Shown: in pieces, positions 1-7,931 of the stretch | Layout: the number at the start of each line of letters is the position of its first letter | How positions within the stretch are numbered: position 1 is the first letter of the stretch | Source: Bacteroides sp. | GTDB taxonomy: Bacteria; Bacteroidota; Bacteroidia; Bacteroidales; SM23-62 | Direction: 5' to 3' | DNA: 10,410 nt | Assembly (NCBI GenBank): GCA_030667765.1 | Contig: DAOUVF010000063.1 | Location: forward strand, 1 to 10,410 | Position numbers and translations under genes: made by a program | The notes under the pieces: model-generated | What the model was told of the DNA's origin: nothing | Databases searched by the model: none | What the model saw: the letters and a program-made list of their open reading frames with translations, nothing else

Positions 1-39
1 CCTGGCTCTGTCAGTGTTGGGAAGTCTTCTGTAGGGCAT
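1..39 (-). CDS. 5' end of a conserved Bacteroidota protein of unknown function (partial)
   Basis: Only the first 13 codons lie in the window; the gene runs off the left edge on the minus strand. The ATG at 39-37 is preceded by an A/T-rich leader without a Shine-Dalgarno site, as is usual in this phylum. The translated start, MPYRRLPNTDRAR, resembles from memory the N-terminus of a hypothetical protein common in Bacteroidetes that begins MPYRRLPxTD. That resemblance and the promoter-like sequence upstream (87-116) are the only evidence. No function can be assigned from so short a piece. Confidence 0.5.
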   Translation of the reverse strand, partial: MPYRRLPNTDRAR

Positions 40-86
40 TTGTTGAAAAAATGTTAATGCAGTGTTAATAATTTGTGCATCGAGTG

Positions 87-116
87 CGAATATAGCGAAA
101 TAATGATGCTGCACAA
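87..116 (-). promoter_or_regulatory. Possible Bacteroidota promoter for the left-edge gene
   Basis: Read on the minus strand, TTG (116-114) is followed after 19 bases by TATATTCG (94-87). This is one mismatch from the Bacteroidota -7 consensus TAnnTTTG, at the expected spacing from a -33 TTG. Transcription would start near 83 and leave a leader of about 45 bases before the ATG at 39. It is a pattern match only. The rest of the 40-211 gap shows no second clear promoter for the divergent aminopeptidase gene. Confidence 0.35.
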
Positions 117-211
117 GGGTATTCGTACTTTTTTGATAAAAGGTTACAAAACCATTAAAAAATAATTAATTCCTTTTAAATTCGGGAAATTATTATTCAA
201 ATACCTGAATC

Positions 212-1600
212 ATGTTTAAAGCAGAAGTTTATTCAACCAGACGAAACAAGTTACGTAAACATTTATCCAGTGGAGTGGCTTTATTCCCGGCCAACAATGA
301 AAGTCCGGTGAACTACCCGGACAATACATTTCATTACCGCCAGGACAGTTCGTTTTTGTATTTTTTCGGAATCGACCAGCCTGGACTGGCAGGGATAATA
401 GATTTTGAGTCTGGAGAGGATTACCTTTTCGGAGACGATCTCAGCCTGGATGAAATTATCTGGATGGGACATTTGCCGTCCATGAAATTACTGGGGGAAA
501 AGGCAGGCATCAGCCAGGTCCTGCCCTATATTAAACTGTCAGCATACCTTGAAGATGCCCTGCAGAAGGGACGGGTCATACATTACCTTCCTCCTTACCG
601 GGATGATACCCTGCTGGAGATAGCCAGGCTTACAAATTTGCCATGGGAGAAGGTAAAACCAGGCGCCTCTCTTGCATTGATAAAGGGTGTGATTGCCTTA
701 CGATCCATAAAGGAGCCCGTAGAGGTGGAAGATATTACAAGGGCGGTTGATACCAGTTACGAGATGCATACCACTGTCATGAAGATGGCCGGACCTGGCA
801 CTTATGAAAGGGAGATTGCAGGCTGCATCGAAGGAATAGCCCTGAGTCATGGTGCCATGACTGCTTTTCCTATCATTCTCAGCATGGATGGACAAACACT
901 TCATAACCATTATCATGGAAATATCCTGGAGCAAGGCAGGTTAATAGTTACAGATGCCGGAGCGGAAACAGTGAATCATTATGCCGGTGATATTACCCGG
1001 ACCGTTCCGGTTGATGGAAAATTCAGCCAGAAACAGAAGGAGATTTATGAAATCGTGCTCGAGGCTGAAGTTTCCTCCATCGATAAGATCAGGCCAGGAA
1101 CTCCATACCGTGACATCCACAGGGATGCTGCCAGGATCATAGCTTTGGGATTAAAGGACCTGGGACTCATGAAAGGTGATGTGGAAGAAGCAGTGAATGC
1201 CGGAGCACATGCCATGTTTTTTCCTCATGGACTCGGACACATGATGGGGCTCGATGTTCATGATATGGAAGGCCTGGGAGAGAATCTTGTAGGTTATAGT
1301 GAAGAAATCCAAAGAAGTGATCAATTTGGGACTGCCTATCTGAGGCTGGGTAAAAAACTGGAGTCAGGGTATGTAATAACTGTGGAACCTGGCATATATT
1401 TTATCCCTGCCCTGATAGACAGGTGGAGGTCGGAAGGGAAATTCACGGCCTATATAGATTATGAGAAAGTGGAATCATATAAAGATTTTGGCGGGATCAG
1501 GATAGAAGACGATATCCTCGTTACTGATTTAGGAAGCCGGGTCCTCGGTAAATCCATCCCGAAAACTGTAAAGGAGGTCGAGGATATGATGAGATCTTAA
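212..1600 (+). CDS. pepP: Xaa-Pro aminopeptidase (aminopeptidase P, M24B), Bacteroidota long form
   Basis: A predicted cytosolic dinuclear-metal peptidase that removes the N-terminal residue from peptides with proline in second position. The 462-residue protein has an aminopeptidase P N-terminal domain (about 1-165) and a creatinase/pita-bread catalytic domain (about 170-450). All five metal ligands are visible: D248 (DAGAE), D260 (GDITRT), H343 (HGLGHMMGLDVHD), E392 (VEPGIYF) and E432 (GIRIEDD). About 40 residues separate the last two ligands, against 15 in the second paralogue of this window; from memory, the insert with PALIDRW is typical of a Bacteroidetes subtype. There is no signal peptide. 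The start ATG follows an A/T-rich leader. Its stop overlaps the stop of the convergent sdhB. Family assignment is firm; exact substrate range is not known. Confidence 0.95.
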   Translation: MFKAEVYSTRRNKLRKHLSSGVALFPANNESPVNYPDNTFHYRQDSSFLYFFGIDQPGLAGIIDFESGEDYLFGDDLSLDEIIWMGHLPSMKLLGEKAGISQVLPYIKLSAYLEDALQKGRVIHYLPPYRDDTLLEIARLTNLPWEKVKPGASLALIKGVIALRSIKEPVEVEDITRAVDTSYEMHTTVMKMAGPGTYEREIAGCIEGIALSHGAMTAFPIILSMDGQTLHNHYHGNILEQGRLIVTDAGAETVNHYAGDITRTVPVDGKFSQKQKEIYEIVLEAEVSSIDKIRPGTPYRDIHRDAARIIALGLKDLGLMKGDVEEAVNAGAHAMFFPHGLGHMMGLDVHDMEGLGENLVGYSEEIQRSDQFGTAYLRLGKKLESGYVITVEPGIYFIPALIDRWRSEGKFTAYIDYEKVESYKDFGGIRIEDDILVTDLGSRVLGKSIPKTVKEVEDMMRS

Positions 1601-2337
1601 AGAATCTTTGCAGTAAAATATTCCCGGTTTAGCCTGGCAATGTTGGTAAGGTTTATTTCTTTCGGGCATTCCGCTTCGCATGCTCCGGTGTTGGTGCAAT
1701 TCCCGAATCCGAGCCTGTCCATTTCCATGACCATGTTTTTCACCCTTTCCCTTGCTTCAGGCCTTCCCTGTGGAAGCAGGGCCAGGTGTGATACCTTGGC
1801 TGATACAAAAAGCATGGCGGATGCATTCTTGCAGGCTGCCACACAGGCTCCGCATCCTATACAGACCGATGAATCAAAGGCAAGGTCAGAATATTCTTTG
1901 GGAACCAGTATTGAGTTGCCATCAGGTGCACTGCCTGTATTGACGGAAATAAAACCGCAGGCATGAAGTATTTTATCAAAGGCAGAACGGTCAACAATAA
2001 GATCTTTGATCACGGGAAAAGGTTTTGCCCTCCAGGGTTCAACATAGATAGTATCGCCATCTTTGAAAGCCCGCATCGATAATTGGCAGGTTGAAATACC
2101 TTTTTCGGGACCATTGGGTCTTCCATTGATATATAGTCCGCATGAACCGCATATACCTTCTCTGCAATCGCTATCAAAAGCGATGGGGGAGTCACCTTTT
2201 TTGATCAGTTTTTGATTCAGGGCATCCAGCATTTCAAGAAAGGACATTTCTGTTGAAACTTCCTCAAAATCATAAGTAACGAAAGCACCTTTTGCTTTTG
2301 CATTTTCCTGGCGCCATATTTTTAATCTGACTTTCAT
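1597..2337 (-). CDS. sdhB: Succinate dehydrogenase/fumarate reductase iron-sulfur subunit
   Basis: Carries electrons between the FAD of SdhA and the haem/quinone subunit SdhC. The 246-residue protein has an N-terminal plant-type ferredoxin domain with [2Fe-2S] cysteines C58, C63, C66 (CREGICGSC) and C84. A C-terminal helical domain follows, with CIGCGACVAAC (C159, C162, C165, C169) and CTNTGACEAECP (C214, C220, C224). By analogy with E. coli SdhB, C159/C162/C165/C224 hold [4Fe-4S] and C169/C214/C220 hold [3Fe-4S]. The ATG at 2337 is chosen because it lies 10 bases after the sdhA stop and the family homology begins there; the frame stays open upstream, but that part overlaps sdhA and has no recognisable sequence. 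It is the last gene of the operon. Whether the enzyme works mainly as dehydrogenase or fumarate reductase cannot be told from sequence. Confidence 0.96.
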   Translation of the reverse strand: MKVRLKIWRQENAKAKGAFVTYDFEEVSTEMSFLEMLDALNQKLIKKGDSPIAFDSDCREGICGSCGLYINGRPNGPEKGISTCQLSMRAFKDGDTIYVEPWRAKPFPVIKDLIVDRSAFDKILHACGFISVNTGSAPDGNSILVPKEYSDLAFDSSVCIGCGACVAACKNASAMLFVSAKVSHLALLPQGRPEARERVKNMVMEMDRLGFGNCTNTGACEAECPKEINLTNIARLNREYFTAKIL

Positions 2338-2347
2338 TTTATTTTGT

Positions 2348-4267
2348 TTATTTATAGCTTCTGACTTGCACCTCAACTTCCTCGAATTTGAGTTTTTCTT
2401 TATGAAGTTGATGAGGTCTTTCTTCACCCTTGAATTCCCACGCTGCGACATATAAATATTCATCGTCGTTCCGCTGTGCTTCACCATCGGGAGTCTGGCT
2501 TTCTTCCCTGAAATGAGCACCGCATGATTCTTTTCTGTTCAGGGCATCGCTGATCAACAGACCTGCAAGATCGAAGAAATCCGATACCCTGCCTGCTTTT
2601 TCAATTTCCTGGTTAAGTTCATTTAAGTTACCGGGAACTTTAAGATCGGTCCAGAATTCATGTTTTAGCTCCTTTACAAGTTCCGCTGCTTTTTTTAAAC
2701 CTTCCTCGTTTCTGACCATTCCGCAATAATCCCACATTATTTTCCCCAGTTTTTTATGGAAAAACGTTGAGGTTTGGGTCCCGTTGATCGATATAAGTTT
2801 TTCGAGCCTTTTCCGGACATTCTCTTCTGCTTCATCAAATTCTTTAAGGTTGACAGGTATTCTAGGTGTTTTGATCTGGTCAGCCATGTAGTCACTGATG
2901 GTAAAAGGAAGAATGAAATAACCATCCCCTGAACATTGCATGAGTGATGCAGCGCCAAGCCGGTTGGCGCCATGGTCAGCAAAATTTGCTTCTCCGATGG
3001 CATACAGGCCGGGAATGGTTGTCATCAGGTTATAATCAACCCAGAGTCCACCCATTGTATAATGGGCTGAAGGATAGATTTGCATGGGCTCTTTATAGGG
3101 ATTGATGCCTGTAATTGTGTCATACAATTGAAAGAGGTTGCCATACTTGGCTTCAATAGTTTTATCGCCCTGTTTTTTAATGGCATCCCTGAAATCCATA
3201 TAGACCGCTAGTCCTGTTGGCCCAACGCCATAACCGGCATCACAGCGTTCTTTTGCCGCCCTGGAACCAACATCTCTGGGGACGAGATTGCCGTATGCCG
3301 GATATCTTCTTTCAAGATAATAATCCCGATCCTCTTCAGGGATATCATTGGGATGTCTTTTATCGTTCTTTTCTTTTGGCACCCATATCCGGCCATCATT
3401 TCTCAGGGATTCAGACATTAATGTCAGTTTCGACTGGTATTCATTTAACTGGGGAATAGAAGTAGGATGTATCTGAGCGAAACTGGGATTTGCAAATAAT
3501 GCTCCTTTAAGGTGCGCTTTCCATGCAGCACTGCCATTGGATTGGATGGCAAGCGTGGAAAGGTAATAGATAGTGCCATATCCGCCTGAGGCAAGCACCA
3601 CGGCATGAGCTGAGTGACGTTCAAGCTCACCGGTTATAAGGTTCCTTGTAATGATTCCCCTGGCTTTTCCGTCCACCAGGACAAGGTCGAGCATTTCCCT
3701 GCGGCTGAACATTGTAACCGTTCCTTTACTGATCTGTCTGTTGAGTGAAGAATATGATGCCAGCATGCATTGCTGTCCCGTCTGGCCTTTTGCATAAAAA
3801 GTTCTTGAAACCTGAACCCCGCCGAATGAGCGATTGGTTAAGGAACCGCCATAGTCTCTTGCAAAGGGAACACCCAGGGCAGTATAGTGATCTATGACTT
3901 GGCTGCTTACTTCTGCTGCCCTGTAAACATTGGCTTCCCTCGCACGGAAATCACCTCCTTTGATCATGTCATAAAAAAGCCTGTATACACTGTCTCCGTC
4001 ATTCTGATAGTTTTTTGTGGCATTGATGCCACCCTGGGAGGCAATGGCATGTGCCCTGCGTGGTGAATCCTGATAACAAAAAACTTTTACATTATACCCC
4101 AGTTCACCAAGGGCAGATGCCGCACTTGAACCGGCAGCTCCCGTGCCAACCACAATGATGTCAAGTTTCTTTTTATTGGCAGGATTTACCAGTTTAACAG
4201 AATTTTTGTAATGGGTCCATTTCTCTGCCAGTGAACCTTCAGGAATTTTTGCATCTAGTATGGCCAT
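2348..4267 (-). CDS. sdhA: Succinate dehydrogenase/fumarate reductase flavoprotein subunit
   Basis: Catalytic subunit of complex II, interconverting succinate and fumarate with covalently bound FAD on the cytoplasmic face of the membrane. In the 639-residue protein the dinucleotide-binding motif GTGAAGSSAA spans residues 41-50. H73 in HAIASQGGI sits where the covalent FAD histidine lies in E. coli SdhA. Substrate-site elements follow: HPTS (267-270), RDVGSRA (331-337, containing the catalytic arginine region) and HYTMGG (402-407). GLYAIGEAN (420-428) belongs to the C-terminal part of the FAD domain, and a helical and C-terminal domain makes up the remainder. Length matches the type-B (Bacteroidota/epsilonproteobacterial-like) enzymes. 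The gene begins 21 bases after sdhC and ends 10 bases before sdhB, so the three are one transcript. Intact throughout. Confidence 0.97.
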   Translation of the reverse strand: MAILDAKIPEGSLAEKWTHYKNSVKLVNPANKKKLDIIVVGTGAAGSSAASALGELGYNVKVFCYQDSPRRAHAIASQGGINATKNYQNDGDSVYRLFYDMIKGGDFRAREANVYRAAEVSSQVIDHYTALGVPFARDYGGSLTNRSFGGVQVSRTFYAKGQTGQQCMLASYSSLNRQISKGTVTMFSRREMLDLVLVDGKARGIITRNLITGELERHSAHAVVLASGGYGTIYYLSTLAIQSNGSAAWKAHLKGALFANPSFAQIHPTSIPQLNEYQSKLTLMSESLRNDGRIWVPKEKNDKRHPNDIPEEDRDYYLERRYPAYGNLVPRDVGSRAAKERCDAGYGVGPTGLAVYMDFRDAIKKQGDKTIEAKYGNLFQLYDTITGINPYKEPMQIYPSAHYTMGGLWVDYNLMTTIPGLYAIGEANFADHGANRLGAASLMQCSGDGYFILPFTISDYMADQIKTPRIPVNLKEFDEAEENVRKRLEKLISINGTQTSTFFHKKLGKIMWDYCGMVRNEEGLKKAAELVKELKHEFWTDLKVPGNLNELNQEIEKAGRVSDFFDLAGLLISDALNRKESCGAHFREESQTPDGEAQRNDDEYLYVAAWEFKGEERPHQLHKEKLKFEEVEVQVRSYK

Positions 4268-4288
4268 GATATATTATGCTTTATTATG

Positions 4289-4960
4289 CTATTGGGTGAA
4301 ATATATAATAAGTGGAATGATCGTAAAACCGGATACTACCACGATCGTGTAAACCATTCCAAGCTTCTTAATGACAGGAGTATAAACTTTATGGTTTAAA
4401 CCGAGTGTCTGAAAGGCCGATTGAAAGCCATGCCATAAGTGAAATCCGAGAATCAGGAAACAGGCAATATAGAAGATAACGATTCCGGGGATTTGAAATT
4501 TCTGGATTACCAGTGAACTTAAATCGGTGTAATACCTGATATTGTCATAAGTGATCTCTTCAATATGCCCGAATTTGCTTTTGAAATAGAAATCCGTAAG
4601 ATGTATAACCAGAAAGATTAAAATGATGCCCCCTAACCAGATCATGAATTTAGAAAAAAAAGAAATTTGGGAAAAATTGGGAATTTTGTAGCGTTTGGGA
4701 CGGGCGATCCAATTCTGGATCTGCAGAATTAGGACATAAATGATATGTAGCAGGAAAACTGCGAATAAGATTACCTCAAAGACCTTGATAATGATGTTAG
4801 TACCCATAAAATGGGCTGCAACATTGAATGGTTTTGACGATTCAGCTAAAATCAGGGTTAAATTAATCCCCATGTGGACCAGCAAAAACAGGATCAGGAA
4901 AAAACCTGCAAGTGCCACTATGAGTTTCTTTCCGATGGAGGAATTAAAGATGTTGCTCAT
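4289..4960 (-). CDS. sdhC: Succinate dehydrogenase cytochrome b subunit (di-haem type B membrane anchor)
   Basis: Membrane anchor that binds two b haems and exchanges electrons with the quinone pool, presumably menaquinone. The 223-residue protein has five hydrophobic segments at about 11-38, 56-80, 104-124, 158-178 and 200-221. Histidines inside or at the ends of the first four segments (H29, H72, H120, and H174 or H177 in GFHLWHGF) fit the four axial haem ligands of the di-haem family, as in Wolinella FrdC and Bacillus SdhC. A single anchor subunit with no SdhD/FrdD marks a type-B complex. It is the first gene of the sdhCAB operon. The ATG has an A/T-rich leader and no Shine-Dalgarno site. 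Confidence 0.95.
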   Translation of the reverse strand: MSNIFNSSIGKKLIVALAGFFLILFLLVHMGINLTLILAESSKPFNVAAHFMGTNIIIKVFEVILFAVFLLHIIYVLILQIQNWIARPKRYKIPNFSQISFFSKFMIWLGGIILIFLVIHLTDFYFKSKFGHIEEITYDNIRYYTDLSSLVIQKFQIPGIVIFYIACFLILGFHLWHGFQSAFQTLGLNHKVYTPVIKKLGMVYTIVVVSGFTIIPLIIYFTQ

Positions 4961-5001
4961 ATAAAGGTGATTTTCGGATATCGGTTAGCATGAAACGGGA
5001 T

Positions 5002-5009
5002 TAAAGTTA
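5002..5009 (-). promoter_or_regulatory. Candidate -7 box for the sdhCAB operon
   Basis: On the minus strand this reads TAACTTTA, one mismatch from the Bacteroidota -7 box TAnnTTTG. It would give a leader of roughly 37 bases before the sdhC ATG. No clear -33 TTG is seen at the right distance, so the call is weak. The 113-base gap 4961-5073 must also hold the promoter of the divergent peptidase gene. TATCTTTA at 5012-5019 on the plus strand is an equally weak candidate for that. Confidence 0.3.
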
Positions 5010-5073
5010 AGTATCTTTATCTTTATAAATTAATAGTTGGAATATTCCTAATGGATGTTCTTCAACATAAAAC

Positions 5074-6363
5074 ATGAGGTATTCACCGATACCAAGGGAT
5101 TTATTTATTCGAAACAGGCAAAAACTGGTTGGCAAACTGGAAAAAAATTCCGTTGCCCTTGTTCATTCCAATGATCAGATGTTGCGTAACGGGGACCAGT
5201 TTTTCCCTTATCGTCAAAATTCGGATCTTTTCTACCTGACAGGCATTGAGCAGGAGATGACAATTCTGTTGTTATGTCCGGATCATCCCTCTGAAAGCAG
5301 AAAGGAATTGCTATTTATCCGGGAACCGGATCCAAAGCTGGAGAGCTGGGAAGGGAAAAAGCTCGGTAAAAAAAGGGCTGAAGAAATATCTGGCATCGCA
5401 AATGTTCATTACTTGGAAGAATTTGAATCCATAGCACGTGAATTGATCCTGGATTCTGAAAATATTTATTGTTCCTGTCATGAACTGGTAAAATTCAGAC
5501 CCGAACATCTCTCCCGGGATGAGCGTTATCTTGCTAAACTGAAAAAGGAATTTCCCCTGCACGAAATGAAAAGACTCTCACCCATCATGACAGAACTACG
5601 CCTGGTGAAAGAGCCTGAGGAACTGGCCCTGATCATGAAATCGGTTGAGATAACAAAAGGCGGATTTGACAGGATTCTTTCCTCCGTTAAACAGGGACAG
5701 AAGGAATACGAGGTTGAAGCTGAGCTAAGCTACGAATTCATAAGTAAAGGTGCTGCCGGTCATGCCTACCAGCCCATAATAGCTTCCGGGGCAAATGCCT
5801 GTTTCCTGCATTATATTAAAAATGACCAGGTATGCCATGACGGGGATCTGTTGTTGCTTGATTTTGGGGCAGAATATGCAAATTATGCGGCAGATTGCTC
5901 CAGGACCATTCCGGTGAATGGCAGGTTCAACACCAGGCAGAAGGATATTTATGATGCCAATCTCAGGGTATTCAGGAAAGTGAAGGCCCTGATAAAACCG
6001 GGGACGACCATCGGCAAAATCAATAAAACAGCTGGTAAACTTTGGGAGGAGGAACATGTCAGGCTTGGATTATACAGCACCAGGGACATCCAGAAACAAC
6101 CTAAACAGGAACCATTACATATGAAGTATCTTATGCACGGTGTTTCACATTTTATGGGGCTCGACGTTCATGATGTAGGGAGCAAACAGGAAATGCTCAA
6201 GCCTGGAATGGTGCTGACTTGTGAGCCGGGGATTTATATTCCTGCTGAAAAAACGGGCATCAGGCTGGAAAATGATATCATGGTTACAGAGGCTGGCAAT
6301 GTAGATTTAATGGAAGATATAACTATTGATTCTGAGGAAATTGAAGATTTGATGCATAGGTGA
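5074..6363 (+). CDS. pepP: Xaa-Pro aminopeptidase (aminopeptidase P, M24B), short form
   Basis: A second predicted aminopeptidase P, 429 residues, cleaving X-Pro N-termini. The N-terminal domain covers about 1-165 and includes the NGDQFFPYRQNSDLFYLTG region typical of the family. The catalytic domain carries all five metal ligands: D263 (LLDFGAEY), D274 (AADCSRT), H359 (HGVSHFMGLDVHD), E384 (CEPGIYIP) and E399 (GIRLEND). Spacing of ligands is closer to E. coli PepP than in the paralogue at 212-1600, so the two genes are old paralogues or separate acquisitions, not a recent tandem copy. No signal peptide. It is divergent from sdhC and lies 54 bases upstream of an alpha/beta hydrolase on the same strand, so the two may be co-transcribed. 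Substrate preference is unknown. Confidence 0.95.
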   Translation: MRYSPIPRDLFIRNRQKLVGKLEKNSVALVHSNDQMLRNGDQFFPYRQNSDLFYLTGIEQEMTILLLCPDHPSESRKELLFIREPDPKLESWEGKKLGKKRAEEISGIANVHYLEEFESIARELILDSENIYCSCHELVKFRPEHLSRDERYLAKLKKEFPLHEMKRLSPIMTELRLVKEPEELALIMKSVEITKGGFDRILSSVKQGQKEYEVEAELSYEFISKGAAGHAYQPIIASGANACFLHYIKNDQVCHDGDLLLLDFGAEYANYAADCSRTIPVNGRFNTRQKDIYDANLRVFRKVKALIKPGTTIGKINKTAGKLWEEEHVRLGLYSTRDIQKQPKQEPLHMKYLMHGVSHFMGLDVHDVGSKQEMLKPGMVLTCEPGIYIPAEKTGIRLENDIMVTEAGNVDLMEDITIDSEEIEDLMHR

Positions 6364-6417
6364 ATCATTTTTTTTTTATCTTCAACTATCCATTCAGGAA
6401 AAAGAAACTGAAATTTT

Positions 6418-7218
6418 ATGATAAGTTCCATCAGCTATCATGATGCCAACCTGAGATACAGCGATCTGGGCAAAGGAGATCCGGTAGTGTTGATACATGG
6501 TTATCTGGAATCTCTTGAGATCTGGAATGGATTCGCGGAAAAACTTGCCAAAAATTACAGGGTGATCAGCGTTGATCTGCCCGGACATGGCCAATCAGGG
6601 ATATACAGTTCCATGAATACAATGGCCATAATGGCAGATTCTGTGAAGGCAGTTCTGGATCATTTATCAATTGGTCGTGCTGTGATGATCGGCCATTCAA
6701 TGGGGGGGTATGCTACCCTGGCTCTGGCAGATATTTTCCCTGAGATCATAGTCGGATTCTGCCTGTTCCATTCTCATGCCCTGCCTGACCCGGAGGATAA
6801 GAAAGTGAACCGGGACAAGGAAGCTCTGCTGGTCAAAGAAGGGAAAAAGAGCCAGTTTATCAAACTGAATATCCCAAATGCTTTTGCAAGTGATCATCAT
6901 GATTCCTTCCAGAAGCAGATCGGATGGGCCAAGGACATTGCATTGAAGACTTCGGATAAAGGGATCATAAGTGCCTTGGCCGGCATGAAGGCCCGGCCTG
7001 ATCGCCGGGATGTGGTGAAGAATTCCGTTGAGCCTGTAATGATCATCGCAGGGGGAAAAGACTACTATATACCCTTCAGTGTTTATGAAGAGCATTTCAA
7101 TCTTGCTTCAAAAACCAGTGTTCTGATACTTGAAAATTCAGGTCATATGGGATTTATTGAAGAAAGGGAAAAGTCCCTGGAAGGCGTCCTGAAATTCCTT
7201 GATGAAGTTTACCAGTAA
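6418..7218 (+). CDS. Alpha/beta hydrolase fold protein
   Basis: A 266-residue soluble serine hydrolase of the alpha/beta fold; the natural ester, amide or other substrate is not identifiable. The core elements are in order: oxyanion-hole HG motif VVLIHGYLES (23-32), DLPGHGQS (53-60), nucleophile elbow GHSMGG with S94, acid D215 in GGKDYYIP, and general base H243 in SGHMG. A cap region lies between about 120 and 190. There is no signal peptide, so it is probably cytoplasmic. Proline iminopeptidases share this fold, and the gene follows an X-Pro aminopeptidase, so a role in peptide turnover is possible but unproven. The start ATG follows an A-rich leader; the stop lies directly before the hairpin at 7220. 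Confidence 0.9.
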   Translation: MISSISYHDANLRYSDLGKGDPVVLIHGYLESLEIWNGFAEKLAKNYRVISVDLPGHGQSGIYSSMNTMAIMADSVKAVLDHLSIGRAVMIGHSMGGYATLALADIFPEIIVGFCLFHSHALPDPEDKKVNRDKEALLVKEGKKSQFIKLNIPNAFASDHHDSFQKQIGWAKDIALKTSDKGIISALAGMKARPDRRDVVKNSVEPVMIIAGGKDYYIPFSVYEEHFNLASKTSVLILENSGHMGFIEEREKSLEGVLKFLDEVYQ

Positions 7219-7219
7219 A

Positions 7220-7251
7220 AAAACCTGCCAGGGCTTTGCCTGACAGGTTTT
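7220..7251. terminator. Bidirectional rho-independent terminator
   Basis: The arms AAAACCTG (7220-7227) and CAGGTTTT (7244-7251) pair perfectly, and CAGG (7229-7232) pairs with CCTG (7239-7242) after one mismatch, around a short loop. Read on the minus strand the stem ends in a run of seven T, a strong terminator for the LTxxQ gene. On the plus strand the four T that follow are a weaker terminator for the hydrolase. The position between two convergent genes fits a shared terminator. Confidence 0.85.
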
Positions 7252-7347
7252 AAAAACCAACCTAATTAAGCGGAGATTTTCCCGCTTCCTGCTGAACCAC
7301 TTCACTAAGCCTTATCCGGGCATTCAGCGAGAAACTCCGGCCGAAAC

Positions 7348-7836
7348 CTAAAATCTATTTCTTGCTGGGGTTCTCCTATGCCTGTAGTATTGAGCTATAG
7401 CTCTCCGGTCCCTCATTTTTTCATTGTGTGCATCATAAATGATCTTCTGCCCATCGGTCAGGAGGCTCCGCACATTGATCTTCTCGTCAATTCTTTTCAC
7501 CTGGATATGGGTAAGGAGTTTTCCATTAGCCTCAACAAGGCTGACAATTTCCTTCATATCAGGATCATCATTATTCAGAAGTGCATTGATTTTAGCCCTG
7601 TTGATTTTTACTTCATCTTTATTGGGTTGCACATCTTTCATATGAGCAAGATGGATCTCTTTAATCTGATCTTTCTGTTCTTCTGTCAGATCAAGGAATT
7701 GTAGACCGGTGTGAGCCTTCATGGACTGCTGCGGCATTTGTCTTCTCTGGTACGGTTGTGCCATTACACTCAGGGAAAGTCCCAATACAACAATAATGGC
7801 AACAAGCAATTTAAAATTTCTGTCTATTTTCTTCAT
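7348..7836 (-). CDS. Small exported LTxxQ-motif (Spy/CpxP-like) protein
   Basis: A 162-residue protein with a clear signal peptide (KK at 2-3, hydrophobic core about 9-22, likely cleavage after VMA at 26), so it acts in the periplasm or on the envelope. Two copies of the family's signature are present: LTEEQ (50-54) and LTDGQ (126-130), separated by predicted long helices. The overall plan is that of Spy/CpxP/CnrX-type proteins, which are helical envelope-stress chaperones or metal sensors. The C-terminus is strongly basic (YYRHRRTPARNRF). There are no cysteines. Function in this organism is not known; the motif assignment is good, the Spy-like role is inference. No adjacent sensor kinase, sigma factor or efflux gene is present. 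About 95 bases separate the start from the inverted repeat at 7932-7984. Confidence 0.85.
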   Translation of the reverse strand: MKKIDRNFKLLVAIIVVLGLSLSVMAQPYQRRQMPQQSMKAHTGLQFLDLTEEQKDQIKEIHLAHMKDVQPNKDEVKINRAKINALLNNDDPDMKEIVSLVEANGKLLTHIQVKRIDEKINVRSLLTDGQKIIYDAHNEKMRDRRAIAQYYRHRRTPARNRF

Positions 7837-7931
7837 GGCAGATTTAATATTAATGATTGTTAATCTGTTATCTGAATTTTAGATATGGTTTCTTGGAAAA
7901 GGTTTAATGTCACCTGAAGAAATTTTACTGA

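Noticed and set aside
1640..1966. Plus-strand open frame of 108 codons opposite sdhB
   Set aside because: It is antisense to the iron-sulfur cysteine motifs of sdhB, and its composition only mirrors that gene.
2338..2520. In-frame N-terminal extension of sdhB by up to 61 residues
   Set aside because: It lies entirely inside the sdhA 3' end, has no family-like sequence, and the ATG at 2337 sits exactly where SdhB homology begins, 10 bases after the sdhA stop.
5725..6057. Minus-strand open frame of 110 codons inside the second aminopeptidase P
   Set aside because: It covers the conserved metal-binding region of the plus-strand gene and has no recognisable motifs.
6364..6417. Run of ten T after the second aminopeptidase gene as a terminator
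   Set aside because: No hairpin precedes the T-run, so an intrinsic terminator is not supported; read-through to the hydrolase is likely.
6697..7095. Minus-strand open frame of 132 codons inside the alpha/beta hydrolase
   Set aside because: It is a mirror frame of a gene with a complete catalytic triad, with no leader or family features of its own.
7845..7860. A/T-only palindrome (TTAATATTAA) near the LTxxQ start as an operator
   Set aside because: A 10-base A/T palindrome in an A/T-rich leader is expected by chance, and no partner site is seen.
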